Shown in pieces: positions 34,951-45,200 of a DNA stretch of 64,000 nt. Where the stretch lies: NCBI RefSeq assembly GCF_013359865.1, contig NZ_JABMCE010000069.1:52959-116958 (forward strand), written 5' to 3'. This stretch comes from Curtobacterium pusillum. Its GTDB lineage: Bacteria; Actinomycetota; Actinomycetes; Actinomycetales; Microbacteriaceae. Below the pieces are notes generated by a model that worked only from the letters and a program-made list of their open reading frames with translations, was not told the origin of the DNA and ran no database searches. Both the position numbers and the translations under genes were made by a program. Position 1 is the stretch's first letter, and the number at the start of each line of letters is the position of its first letter.

Positions 34951-35877
34951 TCAGGCGAGGGTCGACATCCTCGCATCACGCCGCGCGCGGCGAGCTTGCT
35001 CGATCCGCCGTTGAGCGAACGCTTGGCGAAGCCGCTCGACGAGCACCGCGGGTCGTCCGGCATCAGCAGCCGTCGCGTGGATGACGATCCAGCCGTTGAC
35101 CACGAAGCCGTTCGACCGGCGCTGGTCATGTTGGAACGTGCGTCGCTCGCGGTGGTGATCACCGTCGTATTCCAACGCGATCCTGTGCTGGGGCCAGGCG
35201 AGGTCTGCTCGTCCGAGGAACACCCCGGCCTCGTCCACGACGTCGACGTTGACGTCGGGTTCCGGGAACCCCGCGTCGATCACGCCCAGCCGGAATCGTG
35301 TCTCCATCGGCGACTCGACGCCACAACGCACCCGGTCGAGCGCCGATCTGGCCTTCCTCGCCGAGCGACTGCCGGGAACGATCGCCGCCCTGAGTGCGTC
35401 AGTCGTCGCCAAAGCACTCGGACCGACGAAGTAGTCGCCGAGCACCACCAGGTCGGTTTCACCCACGAGCGAGGCACACTCGAACCAGGCTCGGGCCGGA
35501 GGGCTCACCGGGATGCCACGGACGTGGTCGACCTCGAACCCCTGCGACCGGGACCGGTGCGGTGCTACCTGAGGGCGTCGCATGACAGGCGCAACGCCCA
35601 TGGACGAGACGTGCACCAGCTCGTCGTCGAACGGGCCGGGCAGGGGTGCGCCCCACAGTCGGGCGGCAGTGACGTGGCTGATGAACTGGTCGTCGCGGAG
35701 CACCAGTGCGATGGCTTCGACGGTCGTCATCGGGACACCCTTGCGCGACCGAACGCCATGCACCGGCGCAGTGAGGTCACGGCGTGTGAGCCGCGAACGA
35801 GGCACCCCGGCTGCAAGCGCATCGCGGACCCGGAACCCACCGGTCGGTCCTTCATCGCGGAGCGGCCCACTCGACAT
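34951..35877 (-). CDS. AbiEi-like / DUF559 nuclease-fold protein
   Basis: 308 aa. The N-terminal part (1-80; FRVRDALAAGVPRSRLTRRD, then FISHVTAARLWG) resembles the AbiEi antitoxin-type domain. The C-terminal part (about 190-300) has a Vsr/DUF559-like PD-(D/E)XK fold: ESPMETRFR, GRADLAW, and the core IALEYDGDHH. No cognate AbiEii toxin is adjacent. Such proteins are common and variable in Microbacteriaceae; whether they act in defence, and whether they cut DNA, is unknown to me. The ATG at 35877 has a weak ribosome site. The gene is tightly framed by inverted repeats, which suggests it moved as a unit. Confidence 0.8.
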   Translation of the reverse strand: MSSGPLRDEGPTGGFRVRDALAAGVPRSRLTRRDLTAPVHGVRSRKGVPMTTVEAIALVLRDDQFISHVTAARLWGAPLPGPFDDELVHVSSMGVAPVMRRPQVAPHRSRSQGFEVDHVRGIPVSPPARAWFECASLVGETDLVVLGDYFVGPSALATTDALRAAIVPGSRSARKARSALDRVRCGVESPMETRFRLGVIDAGFPEPDVNVDVVDEAGVFLGRADLAWPQHRIALEYDGDHHRERRTFQHDQRRSNGFVVNGWIVIHATAADAGRPAVLVERLRQAFAQRRIEQARRARRDARMSTLA

Positions 35878-35984
35878 GACCAGAGCATCTCGCGCGAGGT
35901 GGGCGACGCGAGGCGCGAGCGGGGTGCCTGTGGAGAACGTGCCGCGCCGCGCCTCCAGGCAGAACACGACTGCAGGTGACCTCC

Positions 35985-36068
35985 GAGGTTCCACAACTCG
36001 CCGTCCGGAGCTCGTCGAGGTTCGAGAACCAGGCCGTGTCGGCGCCCAGATGCCGAGATTTTGGAACC
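35985..36068. repeat. GAGGTTCC-type inverted repeat, right copy
   Basis: GAGGTTCCACAACTCGCC (35985-36002) and AGATGCCGAGATTTTGGAACC (36048-36068), inverted relative to the copy at 34859-34944. The middle portions of the two copies are diverged but still show CTCGRAACC words. A half copy of the GCGCCTCCAGG repeat lies just outside the gene at 35949. The gap 35878-36161 holds nothing else. Confidence 0.8.
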
Positions 36069-36161
36069 CGGGAGCCGCGCCCGCACCCACCCGCACCCAC
36101 CCCGCGCACGCGGAAGGGCCCCGCACGCGCAGCGTGCGGGGCCCTTCGAGGTCAGGACTGC

Positions 36162-37979
<1,818 letters not shown>

Positions 37980-38183
37980 TCAGGCGGGACGAACGGATTC
38001 GGCCTGCGGCCCCTTCGACCCGGTACCGACGTCGAACGTCACTGCCTGGCCCTCTTCGAGGACCTTGTAACCCGACATGTCGATTGCCGAGTAGTGCACG
38101 AACACGTCCTGGCCCCCTCCATCGACGGTGATGAAGCCGAAGCCCTTCTCGGCGTTGAACCACTTCACGGTTCCGTTGGCCAT
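37980..38183 (-). CDS. Cold shock protein CspA type
   Basis: RNA chaperone of 67 aa, a bare cold-shock domain. RNP1 KGFGFIT and RNP2 VFVHYSAI are intact, as is the N-terminal [12 protein letters not shown]. The ATG at 38183 has a GGGAG site; upstream codons in the same frame are not part of the family. The 5' untranslated region carries a stable hairpin (38216-38233), as often seen in cold-regulated csp mRNAs. Monocistronic, with its own terminator. Confidence 0.96.
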   Translation of the reverse strand: MANGTVKWFNAEKGFGFITVDGGGQDVFVHYSAIDMSGYKVLEEGQAVTFDVGTGSKGPQAESVRPA

Positions 38184-38215
38184 GATCTCTTGCTCCCTGC
38201 GGTGGTGCTGTTGCG

Positions 38216-38270
38216 GACGGCGCTGTCGCCGTCTTGGCACGACTCTGACCGAACAATGCCGACAGGGCAA
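38216..38270 (-). promoter_or_regulatory. cspA promoter and 5' UTR hairpin
   Basis: On the minus strand TTGCCC (38270-38265) and CAGAGT (38247-38242) are 17 nt apart. Transcription would begin near 38236, and the first transcribed bases fold into GACGGCG-ACAG-CGCCGTC (38216-38233). The leader of about 50 nt may affect temperature-dependent translation; inferred. Confidence 0.55.
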
Positions 38271-38365
38271 GGGGTGTGACGTTGTTTCACGACGATTCCG
38301 TCAAGATTCAACGTGCCGGAAACACGTCCGTCACAAATGCCGGCCAAAGGCACCCGCGGAATGCG

Positions 38366-38941
38366 TCAGCCGGCGTAGTCCGCACCGAGCACGACGCTGA
38401 TGTCGGCGTTCGGGAAGGCCGCCGACTGCTGCACGGCGGTGACCCCGAGGGACTTCGCGATCCCCTGCGCGACGGCCGCCTGGGACGTCTGCTGGTAGTA
38501 CACGATCGTCGCGGTCGTCCCCGTGGTCCCGGCGTCACCGGTGGACGTCACCTTCCACCCGGCCGAGGTCAGCGCCGCGCTGGCCTTCGCCGCGAGCCCG
38601 GTGGTGGTCGTACCGTTCAGCACGACGAGCGTCGTCGACCCCTGGTCGGCCGGGGTCGCCGCCGCCGGGGCCTGCGACGCGGGCGACGACGCCGACGCCG
38701 ACGGTGTCGCCGACGCGGACGCCGACGAGGACGCCGACGGCTCGGTCGACCCGGTGAACGAGTAGCTCCCGTTCAGGAGCGCGAGGACGAGCACCCCGAG
38801 TCCGACGAGCACGCCGGTGGCGAGGGCCGCCCAGGCGAACGCGATCCAGCCGCGCCCCCGGCGCTGCGCACCGCGGTGCGCACCGACCCGCGGGCCGTCG
38901 GCGACGTCGTCGAACCGGTCTCGGGGGTATCTCGTCGTCAT
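38366..38941 (-). CDS. LytR_C domain membrane protein
   Basis: 191 aa. A cytoplasmic N-terminus (1-30), one membrane helix (about 32-56), a Ser/Ala-rich linker (65-98) and a C-terminal LytR_C domain (about 102-190, starting STTLVVLNGT) exposed outside the membrane. LytR_C domains occur at the C-terminus of LytR-CpsA-Psr wall-polymer ligases, but here the catalytic LCP domain is absent. Function unknown; a cell-wall binding role is plausible. Overlaps the stop of the DUF3263 gene by 4 bp (ATGA), so the pair is co-translated. Confidence 0.88.
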   Translation of the reverse strand: MTTRYPRDRFDDVADGPRVGAHRGAQRRGRGWIAFAWAALATGVLVGLGVLVLALLNGSYSFTGSTEPSASSSASASATPSASASSPASQAPAAATPADQGSTTLVVLNGTTTTGLAAKASAALTSAGWKVTSTGDAGTTGTTATIVYYQQTSQAAVAQGIAKSLGVTAVQQSAAFPNADISVVLGADYAG

Positions 38942-39297
38942 CGTTCCTCTTCACGTCCTTCGGGTGCTGCGCCGGGAGCGACGAAGCTGCGCGCCGCCCG
39001 GGCACTCGTGCGCGCGTGCCGGAGCCGCTGCAACCGGGAGACCAGTTGCGGGTCGTACGCGAGCGCAGCGGGTGAGTCGATCACACGGTTGAGCACCTGG
39101 TAGTACCGCGCCGGCGACATGTCGAACTCGACCCGGATCTCCGCTTCCTTCGTGCGGTCGTGCGGTGCCCGGTCGTGCTCGAAGGCGAGCACGTGCCTGG
39201 CGAGCTCACCGAGCTGGTCAGCACGGGGCTGATCAGCGCGCGGTTTCTCAGCACGGGGCTGGTCAGCACTGCGCTCGTCGGCGGGTGTGGCGGTCAC
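38938..39297 (-). CDS. DUF3263 protein
   Basis: About 119 aa. The conserved DUF3263 core is RHVLAFEHDR, then KEAEIRVEFDMSPARYYQVLNRVIDSPAALAYDPQLVSRLQRLR, a helix-turn-helix-like region. The N-terminus has tandem RADQP units encoded by a short DNA repeat. The start is uncertain: I used GTG 39297, since the ATG at 39336 overlaps a TACGAT box and would lie before the transcript start. It precedes the LytR_C gene with an ATGA overlap, a pairing conserved in actinobacteria. Probably a small DNA-binding protein; role unknown. Confidence 0.8.
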   Translation of the reverse strand: MTATPADERSADQPRAEKPRADQPRADQLGELARHVLAFEHDRAPHDRTKEAEIRVEFDMSPARYYQVLNRVIDSPAALAYDPQLVSRLQRLRHARTSARAARSFVAPGAAPEGREEER

Positions 39298-39393
39298 TGC
39301 GGTTCCGATCACGGTGAGGTAACGGGTCTCGCACATCGTAGGGGTGCAGGTGTTCCGGACCCTGGCACGGCGCTGGACTGTCGCGAAGACCGG

Positions 39394-40389
39394 TCACGGG
39401 TTCGGGTCGCGCAGCCATCGCACCCGGACACCGAAGGGATCGGAGACGGCCATGGCGACGCCGTCCAGCGATGCGGTCGCGAAGGCATCGGGATCGGCCG
39501 CGTCGACGTCCCCGGGCAGGGTCGCGGCGACGCCGGCGAGGATCCCGGTGCGTTCGAGGGCGATCCAGTGCACGCCCCGCTCCCGCACGCGGTCCACGAA
39601 CCGCTGCCGGTCGGCGCCGGGCACGTAGACGAGCGTCCCGGTGGTGAGGACGACGGGCACGGCGCCGTCCGGCAGGGCGTCCAGTGCACGGTCGAGGTCC
39701 CCCGGCAGGGCACCCAGGAGACGGACGGGAGGCGCGGCGAGCGTCGCACGAGCCGCCTCGCGCATGAGGGCGGTGCGGTCCGTCGCCTCGGGTGGGACGG
39801 CCTCGACGAGGCGGTCGAAGGCTCCAGGTCCGGCGAGGTCGATCGGGTTCGGGTCGAGGGCGATGCGCGCTGCGATCTCCATCGGCGCGTCGGCCGGTGC
39901 GAGTTCGATGCCGGACACGTCCACGGTGAGGTGCAGCGAGGGTTCCTCGGGGGCCGTGCGCACCCGGACGACGCCGTTCCCCGTGCGGTGGTCGAGCGTC
40001 ACCCGGTCCGGGATCGAGCAGAGCCCGGCCGCGGCGCCCGCGTCCACGAGGCCGAGCGGCCGCCCCACCCGCGCGGCGAGCGCCGCGAACAGCGGGACGA
40101 CCGGACCGAGCCGTCGCGGGTCGTTCGCCTGCACCGTGGCGGACGCGAGGGCTGCGACCAGAGCGGGTCGCGCCTCCAGGCCGAGCGCGCGCAGCGCACC
40201 GGGGTCCGACGGGTCCGCGCCCAGCCGCCGCGCGACCGCGAAGAGGAGTTCCGGCTGCCGCTTCGGCTCCGGGACCTCGTCGAGGAGCGCGACCAGGCGA
40301 TCGTCGAGCAACCGGGCCCACGCCGCGTACGACGGCGAGACGTCCTCGATGCGCTCGGCGTAGGCGGCGTACCGCTCGCGCGTGTCCAT
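39394..40389 (-). CDS. DUF2332 protein
   Basis: 331 aa, actinobacterial DUF2332 family of unknown function. It shows DPNPIDLAGP, LGLVDAGAAAGLCSIPDRV (about 110-128), which resembles a nucleotide or SAM-binding glycine loop, and LSTGTLVYVPG-like TTGTLVYVPG. A methyltransferase-like fold is possible but not shown. The gene contains two half copies of the GGAGGCGCGG repeat (near 39724 and 40170). Its ATG overlaps the stop of the ElaA-type gene by one base (TGATG), so it is co-translated with it. Confidence 0.82.
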   Translation of the reverse strand: MDTRERYAAYAERIEDVSPSYAAWARLLDDRLVALLDEVPEPKRQPELLFAVARRLGADPSDPGALRALGLEARPALVAALASATVQANDPRRLGPVVPLFAALAARVGRPLGLVDAGAAAGLCSIPDRVTLDHRTGNGVVRVRTAPEEPSLHLTVDVSGIELAPADAPMEIAARIALDPNPIDLAGPGAFDRLVEAVPPEATDRTALMREAARATLAAPPVRLLGALPGDLDRALDALPDGAVPVVLTTGTLVYVPGADRQRFVDRVRERGVHWIALERTGILAGVAATLPGDVDAADPDAFATASLDGVAMAVSDPFGVRVRWLRDPNP

Positions 40390-40862
40390 CAGCGACGAGC
40401 CCGGTACATGCCCACGTGGCGGATGCCGGCCTCGTCGTAGGGCTCGCCGAACCGGACGAACCCGTGGGGTTCGTAGAGGCCGGCGACGTACTCCTGCGCG
40501 TGCAGGACGAACGGTTCGTGCCCATGGGCCTCGAGCACGGCGGCCACGAGTCGCCCCGCGATCCCGCTCCCCCGGTGTCCAGGGTCGGTGGCCACACGTC
40601 CGATCGCCCGCGCGGGCCGCTCCGAACCGTCGGGGTGCACCTCGTCGACCGCGGGCCGGATGAGCCGCAGGTACCCGACCGCGTCGGCCTCCGTGCCGAA
40701 CCACCAGTGCTCCGTGTCCGGCTCGCGGTCGCGGCCGTCGAAGTCCTCGGCCTCGACGCGCTGTTCGAGCGCGAACACGCGGTTCCGCAGCACCACGATG
40801 CCGTACAGTTCGTCCGTCGTCAGACGATCCCAGCGGGCGTGGTGCACGGAATGCTCGGACAT
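40389..40862 (-). CDS. GNAT N-acetyltransferase, ElaA type
   Basis: 157 aa, GCN5-related acetyltransferase of the ElaA group. N-terminal signature ELYGIVVLRNRVFALEQR (about 19-36), acetyl-CoA loop RVATDPGHRGSGIAGRLV (about 90-107), and a C-terminal YVAGLYEPHGFVRFGEPYDE that is typical of ElaA. Substrate unknown. The ATG at 40862 was chosen from family length. Divergent from msrB and coupled to the DUF2332 gene downstream. Confidence 0.9.
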   Translation of the reverse strand: MSEHSVHHARWDRLTTDELYGIVVLRNRVFALEQRVEAEDFDGRDREPDTEHWWFGTEADAVGYLRLIRPAVDEVHPDGSERPARAIGRVATDPGHRGSGIAGRLVAAVLEAHGHEPFVLHAQEYVAGLYEPHGFVRFGEPYDEAGIRHVGMYRARR

Positions 40863-40927
40863 CGTGGCGAGTTTACTGAAGTGGTCGGACGTCACCATCG
40901 GACCCCGGCCGGAAGCAGGAGGAAGCA

Positions 40928-41338
40928 ATGGCATACAACGTCGACAAGTCCGACGCCCAGTGGCGTGAGGAGCTCTCCCCGGACCAGTACGCCGTCCTCC
41001 GTCAGGCGGGGACCGAGCGCCCCTGGACCGGTGAACTCCTCGACGAGGAGCGTGCCGGCGTGTACACGTGTGCGGCCTGCGGCGCGGAGCTGTTCAAGAG
41101 CGGCACGAAGTTCGACTCGGGCTGCGGCTGGCCGTCGTTCTACGAGTCGGTCCGCCCGGACGCGGTGCAGCTGCTCGAGGACGACTCCCTGGGCATGGCG
41201 CGCACCGAGGTCCGCTGCGCGAACTGCGGCTCGCACCTCGGGCACGTGTTCCCCGACGGGTTCGGCACGCCCACGGGCGACCGGTACTGCATGAACTCGA
41301 TCTCGCTGAACTTCTCCGAGAAGAGCGACGCCGAGTGA
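40928..41338 (+). CDS. msrB: Peptide-methionine (R)-S-oxide reductase
   Basis: Repairs methionine-R-sulfoxide in proteins. 136 aa. Structural zinc cysteines C48/C51 and C97/C100, a further C66 in DSGCGWPSFYE, and the catalytic Cys121 in GDRYCMNSISL. A strong AGGAGG site lies 6 bp before the ATG. Monocistronic; the tRNA-Thr gene follows 37 bp later with its own TAGGAT box. Confidence 0.96.
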   Translation: MAYNVDKSDAQWREELSPDQYAVLRQAGTERPWTGELLDEERAGVYTCAACGAELFKSGTKFDSGCGWPSFYESVRPDAVQLLEDDSLGMARTEVRCANCGSHLGHVFPDGFGTPTGDRYCMNSISLNFSEKSDAE

Positions 41339-41375
41339 GGCTCCGCCGCCGTCACCGGTAGGATGAGCGGCGTCA

Positions 41376-41448
41376 GCCGGCATGGCGCAATTGGTAGCGC
41401 ACCGTACTTGTAATACGGGGGTTGCGGGTTCAAGTCCCGCTGCCGGCC
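41376..41448 (+). tRNA. tRNA-Thr (anticodon TGT)
   Basis: 73-nt cloverleaf: acceptor GCCGGCA/TGCCGGC, D stem GCGC/GCGC, anticodon stem CCGTA/TACGG with loop CTTGTAA (anticodon TGT, reads ACA), T arm GCGGG-TTCAAGT-CCCGC. CCA is not encoded. A TAGGAT box at 41359 is the likely -10. Confidence 0.96.
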
Positions 41449-41499
41449 CGATATACTGGGTCCGCAGGCCGCGATAGCGTCGCCGCCCGCACCGCCTTC

Positions 41500-41520
41500 A
41501 GCCCCGCCGAGCGCGGGGCT
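41500..41520 (+). terminator. Terminator after tRNA-Thr
   Basis: AGCCCCGC-CGAGC-GCGGGGCT, an 8-bp perfect stem, 51 bp after the tRNA and followed by GTCGTGC. Lies just before the 3' end of the convergent DUF3800 gene. Confidence 0.65.
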
Positions 41521-41555
41521 GTCGTGCATCTGCTCAGCGCGAACCCGTCGGCCCA

Positions 41556-42266
41556 TCAGGGCCAGATCCCCGGCTTGTACGCGCGACTCCGGATCTGCTC
41601 GATGAGTCGGGACATGGTCCTGGCCTGCCGCGCATCGGTCTCGACGACGGTCTCGGCGCGTCGCCAGACGAACGCAACGACGTCCGCGATCTGGAGCATC
41701 CGAGAGTGGTGACTCGGAGCGAAGTGCACGGTGTCGAGGAGCCGATCGAGTCTCGTGCTCAGGTAGGACCCCGGAGTTCCATGCAGCTGGTAGACGGCGA
41801 AGCGATCCCGATGACGCTCGCGGTCGGTCCGCTCATCCGCGATCACCAGCGCGTGGGTACGGTCTCGGAGCGCGATCTCGTCAATGCGTTGCAGGAGGTG
41901 CTGGAACGCGACCTGATCGGGCGAGTGGTGTTCCCGGTAGCGGCTCCGCGACTGTCGCTCACGAAGCCGCTCGCAGTGCACCGCACGGAGCAGGACATCG
42001 ACACCTGCACTGCAAACCGCGTCGATCACCTGTTCGAAGGCGCGGATCCGGACACGCACGGGAACTTCGGACCACTGCTCCTTGCCATGGAACATCAGGT
42101 ACGCATGGACCTCGGTCGCTCGCCCGATGCCGTACCCCTCGTCCAGCTCGGCGACGATCTCGTTCATCCGACGCGTCAGCTGCGCGGTCTGCAGAGCATC
42201 AGCGACGATCGCCCCGAACCCGGAGAAGTCGCCGTTGCAGGACTCGTCGACGAAACACAGGCGCAT
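41556..42266 (-). CDS. DUF3800 protein
   Basis: 236 aa. N-terminal MRLCFVDESCNGDFSGFGAI has the VDES motif of DUF3800, whose RNase H-like fold is predicted; later acidic residues occur in ALVIADERTDR and the C-terminal RMLQIADVVAF. Members occur near mobile elements and defence loci, but activity is not established. The gene is visibly less G+C rich than its neighbours and sits between a tRNA-Thr gene and a strong terminator, so it was probably acquired horizontally. No integrase accompanies it. Confidence 0.82.
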   Translation of the reverse strand: MRLCFVDESCNGDFSGFGAIVADALQTAQLTRRMNEIVAELDEGYGIGRATEVHAYLMFHGKEQWSEVPVRVRIRAFEQVIDAVCSAGVDVLLRAVHCERLRERQSRSRYREHHSPDQVAFQHLLQRIDEIALRDRTHALVIADERTDRERHRDRFAVYQLHGTPGSYLSTRLDRLLDTVHFAPSHHSRMLQIADVVAFVWRRAETVVETDARQARTMSRLIEQIRSRAYKPGIWP

Positions 42267-42310
42267 CCCAGCGTTCTACGTACCGCCGGACACTGCCGGC
42301 CCCGAACACG

Positions 42311-42345
42311 CGAAGGCCCCGGGTGGATCCCACCCGGGGCCTTCG
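42311..42345. terminator. Strong hairpin upstream of DUF3800 gene
   Basis: CGAAGGCCCCGGGTGG and its exact reverse complement, loop ATC: a 16-bp stem. It lies upstream of the DUF3800 start and downstream of the aldo/keto reductase stop (minus strand), so it terminates the latter. Confidence 0.8.
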
Positions 42346-42491
42346 GGCACGCGGAACGCGGATCAGGGGGCGTTCCGAGCGCTCGGCACGGTAACCAGCC
42401 GGCCGTGGAGTGATGGTGACACCGCACTCGTCACGGTGTCCACACCCCGGTTCAACCTCGCGGAAAGCCGCAGAACCCGGTCAGCTGCCGC

Positions 42492-43523
42492 TCAGCGTCC
42501 GCCGGTGATCTTCCGCTCGCGCTGCGCGACCCCGGCCGTGCCGTACGGGTAGTCGTCGATGCGCGGCGCGCTGACGTCGGTGAGCGTCTGCAGTTCGGCG
42601 TCGTCGAGCACGAGGTCGGCGGCACCGAGGTTGTCCTCGAGCTGCGACACCGTGCGGGCGCCGAGGATGACGCTCGTCACCGCGGGCCGCGCGAGCAGCC
42701 AGGCGAGGGCGACCTGTGACCGCGATGCGCCGTGCGCGTCGGCGATCCCGGAGACCGCGTCGAGGACGGCCCAGGTGCGCTCGTCGCCGTTGCGGGCCTC
42801 CCACGCCTCCATGCCGCGCTGCGGGTTCTCACCGAGACGCGTGCTGCCGGTCGGCGCCTCGTCGCGCTGGTACTTGCCGGACAGCCAGCCGCCGGCGAGG
42901 GGCGACCAGGGCAGCAGGCCGATGCCGGCATCGAGGCAGGCGGGCACGACCTCGTGCTCGATGTCGCGGACGAGCAGGTTGTACTGCGGCTGCAGCGTGA
43001 CGGGCGGCGCGAAGTGGTGGGCCCGTGCCTCGTACACGGCCTTCGTGACCTGGTAGCCGAGGTAGTTCGAGAACCCGTACGAGCCGATCTTGCCCGCGGA
43101 CACGGCGTCGTCGAGGAAACGCAGGGTCTCCTCGATCGGGGTGAGGGCGTCCCAGGCGTGCATCTGGTACAGGTCGATGGTCTCGACGCCGAGCCGTCCG
43201 AGGGACGCGTCGAGGGCACGGGAGAGGTGCCGCCGAGAGAGTCCGACGTCGTTCGGGCCGTCGCCCTGCGGGAACCGGCCCTTGGTGGCGACGACGACCT
43301 GCTGCGCCTCGGTGGGGTGCGCGGCGAGCCAGCGGCCGATGATCCGCTCCGACTCGTTGCCGGAGTACACGTCGGCCGTGTCGATCAGCGTGCCGCCCGC
43401 GGCGACGAACGTGTCGATGATCTGGTGGGAGGTGGGTTCGTCGGCTTCGCTGCCGAACGTCATGGTGCCGAGGGTCAGCGTCGACACCGATGTCCCGCTG
43501 TTGCCGAGGAGTCTGTAGTCCAT
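42492..43523 (-). CDS. Aldo/keto reductase
   Basis: NADPH-dependent oxidoreductase, 343 aa, TIM-barrel AKR family. The catalytic tetrad is visible: D48 (TLIDTADVYSG), Y53, K81 (VVVATKGRF) and H122 (LYQMHAWD). The C-terminal cofactor loop includes VTSVILGARTVSQLEDN. The N-terminus MDYRLLGNSGTSVSTLTLGT resembles the YajO/general stress AKR groups. Substrate unknown. Single gene between a strong terminator and an alpha/beta hydrolase gene on the same strand (53-bp gap). Confidence 0.92.
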   Translation of the reverse strand: MDYRLLGNSGTSVSTLTLGTMTFGSEADEPTSHQIIDTFVAAGGTLIDTADVYSGNESERIIGRWLAAHPTEAQQVVVATKGRFPQGDGPNDVGLSRRHLSRALDASLGRLGVETIDLYQMHAWDALTPIEETLRFLDDAVSAGKIGSYGFSNYLGYQVTKAVYEARAHHFAPPVTLQPQYNLLVRDIEHEVVPACLDAGIGLLPWSPLAGGWLSGKYQRDEAPTGSTRLGENPQRGMEAWEARNGDERTWAVLDAVSGIADAHGASRSQVALAWLLARPAVTSVILGARTVSQLEDNLGAADLVLDDAELQTLTDVSAPRIDDYPYGTAGVAQRERKITGGR

Positions 43524-43576
43524 GGCCGGGACGGTACGCCAGGGGGCGCGGAGCAGAGAGGACCTGCGAGTACCCG

Positions 43577-44392
43577 TCAGCGTCCGCCGGACAGGGCGGC
43601 GTCCGTCGGGGCAGGACCCGACAGGAACCGGATCGCTGCTTCGCGGAACGCACGAGACGTGGGTGCGTTGAAGTGGTTCCGCCCGGGGATCTCGAAGAAC
43701 GACGCGTCCGGCGCCGCGGCGGCCAGTCGCACGGCGCTGTCGCGGATGCCGTCCTCGCTGCCGGCCGCCATCAGGATCGGCTGCGACGGGGCGTTCGACG
43801 GCGTCGGTTCGATGCTGTCCCGCATCCCCTCGACCATCGCGACGAGTGCCGCGAGGTCGTTCCCCTCGACGTTCCCGGCCATCGTCAGGTAGCCGTTCGT
43901 CACGCGGTCCTCGATCGCGGTCCCGTCGGCGAGGTACGCCTTCGCCTGGTCGACCCGCACGCGGCGCATCGGGTCGGCGTCCGGGATGCCGCCGAAGACC
44001 GCGCGGGTGATCCGGTCGGGGAGGCGCTCCGCGGTGTGCCACCCCACGCGCGCGCCGAGCGAGTACCCGAGGTAGGCGGCGTCGTCGAGCAGGTACGTGT
44101 CGATGACGGCGGTGACGTCGGCGACGAGGAGGTCCATCGAGTACGCGGCGGGGTCGTGCGGCTTCGAGCTCGCGCCGTGCCCGCGCTGGTCGATCGCCAC
44201 GACGCGGTAGCCGGCGCGGACGAGGTCCCGGGTCCAGCCCGAGGCGTGCCAGTTGAGGAGCGCGCCGGAGGCGAACCCGTGGACGGCGACGACGGCCGGC
44301 GCCTCGGGGTCGCCGAAGTCGTAGGTGGCGATCTTCAGGCCGTCCGGGGACATCACGGCACGCGGACGGGGCGCTTCGGGGACGAGTGACAT
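43577..44392 (-). CDS. Alpha/beta hydrolase
   Basis: 271 aa serine hydrolase. Oxyanion region VAVHGFASG (about 36-44), nucleophile elbow LGYSLGARVG with S111, and a catalytic His in GRNHFNAP (about 244). The early DQRGHGASSKP is typical of the peroxidase/esterase group. ATG 44392 has a GGAGGGG site. Substrate unknown. It is divergent from the NAD(P)HX epimerase gene with only 34 bp between starts. Confidence 0.9.
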   Translation of the reverse strand: MSLVPEAPRPRAVMSPDGLKIATYDFGDPEAPAVVAVHGFASGALLNWHASGWTRDLVRAGYRVVAIDQRGHGASSKPHDPAAYSMDLLVADVTAVIDTYLLDDAAYLGYSLGARVGWHTAERLPDRITRAVFGGIPDADPMRRVRVDQAKAYLADGTAIEDRVTNGYLTMAGNVEGNDLAALVAMVEGMRDSIEPTPSNAPSQPILMAAGSEDGIRDSAVRLAAAAPDASFFEIPGRNHFNAPTSRAFREAAIRFLSGPAPTDAALSGGR

Positions 44393-44426
44393 GTCCCCTC
44401 CAGGGTATCGGGGGCACTGTGGTCCC

Positions 44427-45197
44427 ATGGACGGTTACGGCGGCGATCAGATCCGTGCTGCGGAACGGCCGCACCTCGACGCGGGCGAACCCCTCATGCA
44501 GCGCGCGGCGGATGGACTGGCGGCGATCGTCGGCGGCCTGCTCGACGACCCGGCCGTGCGCCCGGGCGACGGACCGGGGTCGGTCCTGCTGCTCGTGGGC
44601 AGCGGCGACAACGGCGGAGACGCCCTGTTCGCGGGTGCTCGCCTGGCGGCGGACGGGAGGCGCGTGGCGGTGCTGCGAGTCGGCTCACGCGTCCACGAGG
44701 CGGGCCTGGCAGCGGCGCTGGACGCCGGGGCGCGCCTCCTGGACGGCCCGACGGAACCAGGGGCGACCGCCGGCGACGCGGGGGCGGCGGACATCCTGCA
44801 GGCCGCGGTCCCCGACGACGGCGGCCGGTTGGCGTCCGTCGCGACGGATGCCGCCCTCGACGCGGACCTGGTGCTCGACGGGATCCTCGGCATCGGGGTG
44901 CGGGGTCCGGCGGCGCTGCGCTCCCCGGCGCGCGAGGTGGTCGACGCGATCCGCGAGCTCGCTCGTGACCAGCGCGCCCCGTTCGTCGTCGCGGTCGACG
45001 TGCCGAGCGGCATCGACGTGGACACCGGCGGCATCGCCGACGACCACGTCCTGCACGCCGACGTCACCGTCACGTTCGGCGGTGTGAAGGCCGGCCTGCT
45101 GATGGGGCCGGCAGCCACGCTCGCGGGCCGGATCGTGCTGGTGGACGTCGGGATCGGTGCGGAGCTCGCGGCAGCGGAGCCACTCGTCCGTACCTGA
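44427..45197 (+). CDS. nnrE: NAD(P)H-hydrate epimerase (YjeF N-terminal domain)
   Basis: Metabolite-repair enzyme that epimerises damaged R-NAD(P)HX. 256 aa: YjeF N-terminal domain only, with the signature VLLLVGSGDNGGDALFAGARLA (about 48-69) and VAVDVPSGIDVDTG near 190. The ADP-dependent dehydratase domain often fused to it is absent and must be encoded elsewhere. A fragment GGACGGGAGGCGCGTGGCGG (44651) matches the window-wide repeat and lies within the coding region. No clear ribosome site before the ATG. Confidence 0.88.
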   Translation: MDGYGGDQIRAAERPHLDAGEPLMQRAADGLAAIVGGLLDDPAVRPGDGPGSVLLLVGSGDNGGDALFAGARLAADGRRVAVLRVGSRVHEAGLAAALDAGARLLDGPTEPGATAGDAGAADILQAAVPDDGGRLASVATDAALDADLVLDGILGIGVRGPAALRSPAREVVDAIRELARDQRAPFVVAVDVPSGIDVDTGGIADDHVLHADVTVTFGGVKAGLLMGPAATLAGRIVLVDVGIGAELAAAEPLVRT

Positions 45198-45200
45198 GCC

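Noticed and set aside
34951..35877. Complete AbiE toxin-antitoxin system
   Set aside because: No AbiEii-type nucleotidyltransferase toxin lies next to the AbiEi-like protein; the C-terminus is a nuclease fold instead.
41376..42491. Integration site of a genomic island at tRNA-Thr
   Set aside because: I found no duplicated 3' end of the tRNA downstream and no integrase; only a one-gene insertion is supported.
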